From a bacterium (lineage in GTDB: Bacteria > UBP14 > UBA6098 > 4484-93), in the NCBI GenBank assembly GCA_021158465.1, contig JAGGUN010000002.1:1-12501 (forward strand): a stretch of DNA of 12,501 nt. The letters are read 5' to 3'. The position numbers and the translations under genes are program-made. The first letter of the stretch is position 1; every line of letters begins with the position of its first letter. Under the pieces are notes generated by a model that did no database searches, had not been told where the DNA came from, and saw nothing but the letters and a program-made list of their open reading frames with translations. Shown here one piece after another: positions 7,428 to 12,501 of the stretch.

Positions 7428-8682
7428 CTTTTGATTCCAGAACTTCAGGGTATCTTATCATAAGATATTTGGCTATTGCCTCCATACAGATAGCAGTCGA
7501 CCATTGAGAGGAGCATTGCTTTATTCGTTGGTCTGCGGAGCCTGTCACGCAGTCTGCCCTCCAGCTCCCGGATTGTGGGTTCTGGGCTGATATAATCTCT
7601 GCAATCAGCCTGTCGATTGCATTGCCTGTATATCCTGCATCCATCAAGCAGTTGGCAGCATAAGCATCGACTATCTCAAAGTTGTCGCTATAGCGCCACC
7701 TCATTCTATCGGAATCGGAATTATCGTCAATCTCGGATAATAGTTCATTCTGTATAGCTGAGACCGCTGGTCTTAGTTCCACAACTCCACCATCGGCATA
7801 AGCCCGGCAGATGTTATAACCGAAAGCGTAAGGGTTGCCAGCATACCAGCGGATAACCTCCGATGGGAACGAGAACTGTAGGTTCATCTCGGCAACCTTG
7901 TTTATCAGGGTCACCGTCTCTGCGAACCCTGGGGTGGTCTTCGAGTCGAGAACCCCAAGAAGGAATATGGCGTTTGATGCTGCCCCGAGGCATATGTCGT
8001 TACTGTCCTGGAAAGCTTTTTCAGGATAAGGACGTAGCCAGGTTAAGAAGGCACCTGTTGGCACATCGGCTATCTTCGCCCATATACCTTTTACGCATAT
8101 GTCCGAACCGTCGTCACGATTGGATGATAAAAGTTTCACAAATTCTTCGCTCTTCTTCCCCATAAAAAAGTATCGCACGAGGAAGTATATCGATGTGTCT
8201 TCGATGTCATCTGGATTCGATAATGACCTGTGTGGATACCAGTTTATTCTCCTGCAACCGTAAGTGGAGTCCACCGAAACGAAATTTTCCATATATCGAC
8301 ACACTTTGCCGGCAATTGTCTCGAATGCCTTTGCCTCGGGTGGAGGCAGAATCTGTTCCCGGTGACGGTAAAGTTCCTGCAAACACAGAAGTGCGCCCTG
8401 AGTTATAGCATTACATCGTATCCAGAGGGTATCCATCTTGGAGCAATCCCAGTTGGCGCACCGGCATACCAAACAGGGCCAACACCCCTCGGCAATATCC
8501 CTTATATTTCTATAATCTGCCGATGACAAATCGGATTTTATCTGGCTCTCGTCGAGAAAATGGATGCCGTTAACCAATGCGGAGATACAGGCATCTTTAT
8601 CGACGGTTGTCGCAGTGCAGCTAAACGGCAATAGGTGAAATATTACTATTACCGCGATGCTGATTGGGAAAAGCAATCTCAT
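7417..8682 (-). CDS. Exported alpha/alpha-toroid protein, terpenoid-cyclase/prenyltransferase-like
   Basis: 421 residues from the ATG at 8682. This start is chosen because residues 1-24 are a signal peptide (MRLLFPISIAVIVIFHLLPF, cleavage near CTA) and it lies 32 bases after the radical SAM stop. The open frame continues upstream to 8829, but that would overlap the previous gene by over 100 bases. Mostly helical. PDDIEDTS (157-164) resembles the DXDDTA motif of class II terpenoid cyclases, with Glu161 where the catalytic Asp usually is. QNPQSGSW (367-374) matches the QW motif, followed by a typical closing helix. At ~400 residues it is one barrel, shorter than squalene-hopene cyclase. Cys67, 70, 73, 75 and 80 form a tight cluster that could bind metal or form disulfides outside the cytoplasm. 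Function is unknown: a cyclase, lipid binder or peptide-processing toroid is possible. Confidence 0.62.
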   Translation of the reverse strand: MRLLFPISIAVIVIFHLLPFSCTATTVDKDACISALVNGIHFLDESQIKSDLSSADYRNIRDIAEGCWPCLVCRCANWDCSKMDTLWIRCNAITQGALLCLQELYRHREQILPPPEAKAFETIAGKVCRYMENFVSVDSTYGCRRINWYPHRSLSNPDDIEDTSIYFLVRYFFMGKKSEEFVKLLSSNRDDGSDICVKGIWAKIADVPTGAFLTWLRPYPEKAFQDSNDICLGAASNAIFLLGVLDSKTTPGFAETVTLINKVAEMNLQFSFPSEVIRWYAGNPYAFGYNICRAYADGGVVELRPAVSAIQNELLSEIDDNSDSDRMRWRYSDNFEIVDAYAANCLMDAGYTGNAIDRLIAEIISAQNPQSGSWRADCVTGSADQRIKQCSSQWSTAICMEAIAKYLMIRYPEVLESKDAE

Positions 8683-8714
8683 CACCTGGATATTTGGATT
8701 GTCCTCCTTCAATC

Positions 8715-9710
8715 TTATGGTAAGTACATTCTTATAACCTTGGTTGAACGGATGCCGGCTAATATTGGATTGCCTGCCCCTGCTGGGATTACCCTGCACT
8801 GCCCGCATTGCACATAATCGCTGTAGCAATGCCGCGGCGTAAAATCTGACTGGTAGTGAAGCACACTGCTACCATAGTAGCATTTACGATTGTTTCTGTT
8901 TTCCGGGTGCATCATCTTGCGGATTAACGGCTTCGACATATAAACATTTGGAAGTTCTGATAGTTTCAGAAGTTTTTCCTCGATCTTTTCGTATTCTTCT
9001 GGAGTGAGGAAGCGGGAGTTGTCTCCCTTTCTAAAGCACTCGACATTGTAGACGACCCCGAGAACACCGAGCTCTTTTGCAATATCAGGGATTTCGTCTA
9101 TAAAGGGCAGTGTTTCGTGTGTTACAACGGAATTGATTATCACCCTTTTGTCGCCCTGATAGTGGCGGATAGCCCGTTCAAATGCTCCTTTACCGCGGAG
9201 GTAATCGTTCACCTCCGGTGGACCGTCGATGGAGAGGAAGATCCGCCCCTTGAACCATTCTCCTATGCGGTTTGTGCCGTTGGTTATGGTTAGCAGTAGT
9301 GGGAAGATTCTGGCTGCTAATCTTAACACATCCATTCGGAGTGTCGGCTCCCCGCCCCAAAGGTTCACCGCACGAACTCCCTGCCTGTAAAGTTCTAAAA
9401 AGAAAGCTTCCCACTCATCGATTGTTGGTTCTCTTCTGGTCTCTCTTAAACCAACCTTGTAAACACAGTGCAGACAATTGCCGTTGCACCTGTTGGTTAT
9501 GTGAACCACAGCTAAGTATGGGTGTTTTTGCAGTATTCGTCTCATCTCGAAGATTGGCAGGCGGATCAGGAAACGGGCAGAAGCTGGGTTGAAGATGGGG
9601 AAAATGAATCTTAATGCCCCATCCAACAGGTTGGCAAGCCGTTCTTCCGGATATTTCTTACTCCTGATCACTATCTCTCGTGGCTCCTCTATATCAACTG
9701 GATTTGCCAT
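8715..9710 (-). CDS. Radical SAM enzyme with C-terminal Cys cluster
   Basis: 331 residues. The CNGNCLHC motif (Cys75, 79, 82) is the CxxxCxxC site for the SAM-cleaving 4Fe-4S cluster, and WGGEP (118-122) is the SAM-binding GGEP motif; TNGT and FLSIDGP further along fit the same barrel. Cys277, 295, 302 and 305 near the C-terminus could hold an auxiliary cluster, as in short SPASM or twitch domains. The ATG at 9710 is preferred because GGGGGAG stands just before it; an in-frame ATG at 9737 lacks a clear ribosome site. It lies 117 bases after xseB and 32 bases before the toroid gene, so it is probably cotranscribed with the toroid and UbiA genes. Family members modify peptides, cofactors or lipids by radical chemistry; the substrate here is unknown. 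The context suggests a lipid or isoprenoid target, which is an inference. Confidence 0.88.
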   Translation of the reverse strand: MANPVDIEEPREIVIRSKKYPEERLANLLDGALRFIFPIFNPASARFLIRLPIFEMRRILQKHPYLAVVHITNRCNGNCLHCVYKVGLRETRREPTIDEWEAFFLELYRQGVRAVNLWGGEPTLRMDVLRLAARIFPLLLTITNGTNRIGEWFKGRIFLSIDGPPEVNDYLRGKGAFERAIRHYQGDKRVIINSVVTHETLPFIDEIPDIAKELGVLGVVYNVECFRKGDNSRFLTPEEYEKIEEKLLKLSELPNVYMSKPLIRKMMHPENRNNRKCYYGSSVLHYQSDFTPRHCYSDYVQCGQCRVIPAGAGNPILAGIRSTKVIRMYLP

Positions 9711-9827
9711 ATTCTCCCCCTGTCCTTGCTTTGACATCTACTATATTCTTCGGAGAAATACTACCTTTCCTTACAAATAAAGCTATACAAATCCAAGTAG
9801 TCAAGAAGAAAGTCTTGAAAGATAAGA

Positions 9828-10079
9828 TTAATTTTCCTTTGTTTCTGTTTCCTTGAGGGTTAGGATGCCGTTCTCATCTTTAATGAGGAGTTTTATCTTC
9901 TTTTCTGCCTCGTCCAGTTTCTTGTAACACCATTTTGCTACTTTACATGCCTCCTCAAAGGTGGAGATTGCTTCGTCAAGGTCTAATCCTCCGCTCTCAA
10001 GCTTCTCTATGAGCCTTTCGAGGTATTCCATCCCATCTCTGAACTTCTTGAACCTCTCTGGCTCGAACAGGTCTCCCAT
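9828..10079 (-). CDS. xseB: Exodeoxyribonuclease VII small subunit
   Basis: 83 residues, the usual size for XseB. The sequence shows the family pattern: FRDGMEYLERLIEKLESGGL, then LDEAISTFEEACKVAKWCYKKLDEAEKKI, a pair of amphipathic helices. XseB binds the large subunit XseA to form exonuclease VII, which degrades single-stranded DNA in the cytoplasm. xseA is not in this window. GGAGGTGAT stands just before the ATG. It is the first gene of the minus-strand set, with the divergent promoter region upstream. In many bacteria xseB sits beside isoprenoid genes (ispA, dxs), and here it precedes a radical SAM / cyclase-like / UbiA group. Confidence 0.87.
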   Translation of the reverse strand: MGDLFEPERFKKFRDGMEYLERLIEKLESGGLDLDEAISTFEEACKVAKWCYKKLDEAEKKIKLLIKDENGILTLKETETKEN

Positions 10080-10125
10080 CTATCACCTCCGTTTTCTTAC
10101 GAAGCAGAAATCAACATAATATAAC

Positions 10126-10154
10126 ATAATATCTTGACATTTAATATATTTTAA
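10126..10154 (-). promoter_or_regulatory. Alternative minus-strand promoter for xseB and following genes
   Basis: TTAAAA (10154-10149), 17 bases, TATTAT (10131-10126) on the minus strand. It matches consensus at 4 of 6 and 5 of 6 positions and lies closer to xseB than the TTGACA box at 10186. In such AT-rich DNA this could be chance. Confidence 0.3.
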
Positions 10155-10161
10155 TTATAAT
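10134..10161 (+). promoter_or_regulatory. Consensus sigma70-type promoter for the plus-strand secreted-protein gene
   Basis: TTGACA (10134-10139), a 16-base spacer and TATAAT (10156-10161): all 12 consensus positions match. The start point would be near 10168, with a leader of about 36 bases before the ATG at 10204. High basal expression is expected if nothing represses it. Confidence 0.75.
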
Positions 10162-10186
10162 TTCACTAAAAATTATCAATTGTCAA
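10157..10186 (-). promoter_or_regulatory. Candidate minus-strand promoter for the xseB gene set
   Basis: TTGACA (10186-10181) followed after 18 bases by AATTAT (10162-10157), 4 of 6 in the -10 box. A perfect TATAAT also exists at 10159-10154 but at 21-base spacing, too long for a normal promoter. It overlaps the plus-strand promoter, so the two directions may compete. Confidence 0.4.
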
Positions 10187-10190
10187 GCTA

Positions 10191-10200
10191 AAAGGAGGGG
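10191..10200 (+). promoter_or_regulatory. Strong ribosome binding site fixing the start at 10204
   Basis: AAAGGAGGGG ends 3 bases before the ATG. The purine run gives an almost full anti-16S match and supports this start, which also begins a clear signal peptide. Confidence 0.85.
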
Positions 10201-10203
10201 GAG

Positions 10204-11886
10204 ATGGTTAGGATGTTGGCGATTTGTGCCGTAGTTTTTATCTTTTTTGGGGTGTCGTTGGCGCAGGAGTTTGAGCTATCGGCACAGTTTCCCAAGGAGA
10301 TAATTAACGCCTCTCATTCTGCCACGGATGCTGGCGTTGAGATGTATTTTAATTTCGATGTGATCGACACAATCAATGAGGGAGAGAGTTGCCATCCTGT
10401 TCTTGGTGGAGCAGTCTATACCTCGACGAATGGAGGTTCGAGTTGGGAGTTGCACCCTGCGTCGGTTATCGGTGATCCGGGGTATGACTCGACTTACGAG
10501 GCTTCGTTCACCAATCCTGCAAGCGGGAATGTTCAATACTATTATAAGGTCTGGACAGATAGCACCGTTTCCTGCTGGCTGCCGAACAACTCATCGAATA
10601 CATTCCCTGCTCCCGACAACAAGCTCGTTCAGATATGCGGCGACCCGACAGGCGACCAGGATTCAATTATGCTTCCCTGGGACAACGGCTATCGTAGTTA
10701 TTCCTGCACAGACCTTGTCGATTTCTGGGTTGGATATTCCAGCTCCAATCTCTTCTACAAGGTAACCGTTGCAGGAGGCGGTTTCCCGTATAGTCATACA
10801 GAGCATGTATCGACAGGGCTTGCCAGTTGGTGCCCCAATAGCGAAGTAGACCTGGATGTTTTCCATATCTATACATTCCCGATAATCAATCCGAATGCTC
10901 CGTATCCTGATTCCATATTCTATGCCGCAATATATGGGGATGTATCCATAAGCTTCGTGGTTGTTACTATTCATATCTGGACGGGGGTTTATAAGGTTCA
11001 TAAGCTGGATTCGACTGCCACCTGGATAGACTATCTAAGCGTATATACGAGGCTTGGAGACATTGAGAGTGATGTATCAGGCAATACATTATCGCTTCGT
11101 GTTCCCCTATCGGTTCTGACATCTGATCCGGATTTCGGCACGCTCGACCCTGATTTGCCGCTTGCAACCGGATGCGGGATAGGAACCGCCTGTGCATTTC
11201 CAAAGGAGCCGGGATGCTTTATATACGGTCTTTGCGATACCTTTGCTTACTCTATCAATGATGGCTCACCATCCGTTGGAATGTATCTGAAGACAGGGGA
11301 GTATACCGTTACTCCATCCAGCCCACCTGTGCTATCCGCTTATGGTGGCTCTGCAGCTGGCGGCAAGGGGGTAACATTCTACTATTGCACATATACCGAC
11401 CCTGAGGGCGATATACCAGTCGTCCATGATGTTGTCATCGATGGAACACCCTATACCCTCGATTCTTATGGCGACCACACCTATTCCGATGGTGCTGATT
11501 TCTATCTTGTCCGCTCGGATATCGGTTCTCGACCGACATTCCATTTCCACTTCTCCGATGGTGCAAATGATGTGACAACAGAGGACCTGTCGCTCGGCAT
11601 AGAGGAGAATATCCCATCCTCCGGTTTTACTCTGGGTTCTGCCTACCCCAATCCGTTCAATGCTGCCGTCACAATTCCTGTTAATGCTTATGAAGATTTT
11701 GATAACATAACAATAGAGATTTACAATATCAACGGAGAGAAAATAAGAACGCTTCACTCAGGTTATCTTTCTCGTGGTTTCCACCATTTCATCTGGAACG
11801 GGAAGGATGCTTCATCTGGTCTCTATTTCGTCCGGGTTCGAGCAGCTGGTGATGAGCAACTCTCTCGCATTATGCTTATGAAATAG
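10204..11886 (+). CDS. Secreted protein with type IX-like C-terminal sorting domain
   Basis: 560 residues. Residues 1-20 are a signal peptide (hydrophobic core, SLA before Gln21). The middle is beta-rich, with Cys pairs and a YTSTNGGSSWELHP stretch (about 72-85). Residues 375-455 look like an Ig-like domain (TYTDPEGDIP, HFHFSDG). Residues 472-560 match the C-terminal sorting / FlgD Ig-like type: YPNPFN (481-486), ITIEIYNINGEKIRTL, GFHHFIWNGKDASSGLYFVRV, ending in LMK. In type IX secretion such tails carry proteins across the outer membrane and are often removed or replaced by a surface anchor. No enzyme motif was seen in the body, so the role is unknown. It is preceded by a consensus promoter and a strong ribosome site, and followed after 21 bases by the next gene on the same strand. 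Confidence 0.82.
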   Translation: MVRMLAICAVVFIFFGVSLAQEFELSAQFPKEIINASHSATDAGVEMYFNFDVIDTINEGESCHPVLGGAVYTSTNGGSSWELHPASVIGDPGYDSTYEASFTNPASGNVQYYYKVWTDSTVSCWLPNNSSNTFPAPDNKLVQICGDPTGDQDSIMLPWDNGYRSYSCTDLVDFWVGYSSSNLFYKVTVAGGGFPYSHTEHVSTGLASWCPNSEVDLDVFHIYTFPIINPNAPYPDSIFYAAIYGDVSISFVVVTIHIWTGVYKVHKLDSTATWIDYLSVYTRLGDIESDVSGNTLSLRVPLSVLTSDPDFGTLDPDLPLATGCGIGTACAFPKEPGCFIYGLCDTFAYSINDGSPSVGMYLKTGEYTVTPSSPPVLSAYGGSAAGGKGVTFYYCTYTDPEGDIPVVHDVVIDGTPYTLDSYGDHTYSDGADFYLVRSDIGSRPTFHFHFSDGANDVTTEDLSLGIEENIPSSGFTLGSAYPNPFNAAVTIPVNAYEDFDNITIEIYNINGEKIRTLHSGYLSRGFHHFIWNGKDASSGLYFVRVRAAGDEQLSRIMLMK

Positions 11887-11907
11887 GTAGGTGCACGGAA
11901 GGTCCAG

Positions 11908-12501
11908 ATGGAGCAGCGGATACTTGTCGATGGGGTAGTTTATTTCCCCTTTACTCCTCAAACTGAGCAGGAACTCGAGGATGCGGTAATCGAGCATTCA
12001 GAGCTGATATTCGGTAAATCTTCTTTCTTCTTGCCAAAAAAGAGGTTGAAGACCCCGGCAGGTATCGGCTCTATTCCCGATGGTTTTGTGCTTGACTTCA
12101 AAAAGGGCTGCTGGTATGTTGTTGAGGTTGAGCTTGCCAGCCACGATCTGTATTCCCATATAGTTCCACAGTTATCGAAGTTCTTCAAGGCTACATCGGA
12201 TAAGGGGAAGCGTCTGGACCTGGTGGACAGCTTCGATAAATATTTTGATGCTCATCCGCTTGCAGATGCAAAATTGCACCTGCTTCTTGGGAATAAGCCT
12301 CGATATAAGAGCATTAAGAATGTAGTGGTAGAGAAAACGCCGATTGTCGTGGTGGTGATTGATAGAACAACCGATGAGCTATCAGAGGTTCTCTCTCTCC
12401 TGCCGTATGATGCAATTCCCCTCGAGTTCAGAACATTTGTCCGACAGAATGTCGGCGATATGCGAGTCCATCTCCATCTGATAGAAACACTCGGAACTGC
12501 T
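11908..12501 (+). CDS. PD-(D/E)XK nuclease-fold-like protein (C-terminus outside window)
   Basis: 198 codons are in view and the frame is open at the right edge. It begins 21 bases after the previous stop, with GGAAGG before the ATG, so the two genes are probably cotranscribed. IPDGF (56-60), a hydrophobic strand, then WYVVEVEL (69-76) and a helix with QLSKF (88-92) give the order expected of a PD-(D/E)XK core: Asp58, Glu73, then Glu75 in the place where Lys is usual. It has no signal peptide, so it is likely cytoplasmic. The fold call rests on this short motif by eye. It could be a restriction- or repair-related nuclease, a defence component, or a protein that kept the fold without activity. 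VVVVIDRTTDELSEVL (147-162) suggests a further alpha/beta segment. Nothing ties it functionally to the secreted protein before it. Confidence 0.5.
   Translation, partial: MEQRILVDGVVYFPFTPQTEQELEDAVIEHSELIFGKSSFFLPKKRLKTPAGIGSIPDGFVLDFKKGCWYVVEVELASHDLYSHIVPQLSKFFKATSDKGKRLDLVDSFDKYFDAHPLADAKLHLLLGNKPRYKSIKNVVVEKTPIVVVVIDRTTDELSEVLSLLPYDAIPLEFRTFVRQNVGDMRVHLHLIETLGTA

Larger units (their letters stand above)
10133..10187. promoter_or_regulatory. Inverted repeat CTTGACA / TGTCAAG flanking the promoter core
   Basis: CTTGACA (10133-10139) and TGTCAAG (10181-10187) are perfect 7-base inverted copies 41 bases apart. Each contains a consensus -35 box, one facing each direction, in a 124-bp AT-rich gap between divergent genes. 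It may simply be two facing promoters, or a paired binding site for a shared regulator. Confidence 0.4.

Noticed and set aside
8613-8627. Possible lipoprotein signal (LLPFSC) in the toroid protein
   Set aside because: Pro and Phe at the positions before the Ser-Cys do not fit a lipobox; an ordinary signal peptide cut near CTA is more likely.
8683-8829. Upstream extension of the toroid gene to an ATG at 8829
   Set aside because: It would overlap the radical SAM gene by 115 bases and bury the signal peptide behind about 49 residues without protein-like features.
8715-9710. Assignment of the radical SAM protein as HpnH of hopanoid synthesis
   Set aside because: Beyond the shared CxxxCxxC barrel, I see no specific resemblance, and no standard hopanoid gene is present in the window.
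9801-9818. Inverted repeat TCAAGA / TCTTGA between xseB and the radical SAM gene as a terminator
   Set aside because: The stem is only 6 bp, AT-rich, and no T-run follows in the direction of transcription.

Overview
The window looks like chromosome of an uncultured bacterium, probably from the FCB group or a neighbouring candidate phylum (Cloacimonadota- or WOR-3-like). The main clue is the secreted protein at 10204-11886. It ends in a C-terminal domain with YPNPFN, INGEKIRTL and SSGLYFVRV motifs, typical of type IX secretion sorting / FlgD-like Ig tails common in those lineages. Strong AAGGAGG ribosome sites and near-consensus TTGACA/TATAAT promoters also point to an ordinary bacterial expression system. 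The phylum assignment is an inference.

Layout. The first 5787 bases are one uninterrupted minus-strand reading frame. It starts at a GTG near 5787 and runs off the left edge, giving 1929 codons in view. It encodes a giant exported protein with, in order: a signal peptide, a duplicated ~150-residue domain, a Cys-rich segment, two PPC-like domains, two Fn3-like domains, and at least 13 tandem ~80-residue repeats resembling divergent InlB B-repeats. The repeats have expanded at several scales (240-bp, ~468-bp and 243-bp units), and some copies are almost identical at DNA level. Plus-strand ORFs over this region are antisense shadows.

Upstream, on the same strand, lies a tight gene set in transcription order: xseB (exonuclease VII small subunit, 10079-9828), a radical SAM enzyme (9710-8715), an exported alpha/alpha-toroid protein with terpenoid-cyclase-like motifs (8682-7417), and a large UbiA-superfamily membrane protein (7427-5859) that overlaps the toroid gene by 11 bp. 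Radical SAM, cyclase-like toroid and UbiA together suggest an isoprenoid, lipid or cofactor modification pathway that I cannot name. This cassette is the best candidate for an undescribed system. The giant gene appears to have its own promoter, TTGACT-N16-TATAAT, sitting in the last codons of the UbiA gene.

At 10080-10203 a 124-bp AT-rich divergent promoter region separates these genes from two plus-strand genes. The first encodes the secreted protein with the sorting tail (10204-11886). The second is 21 bp downstream, runs off the right edge, and resembles a PD-(D/E)XK nuclease-fold protein (11908 onward). No tRNA, rRNA, CRISPR array or insertion sequence was seen.
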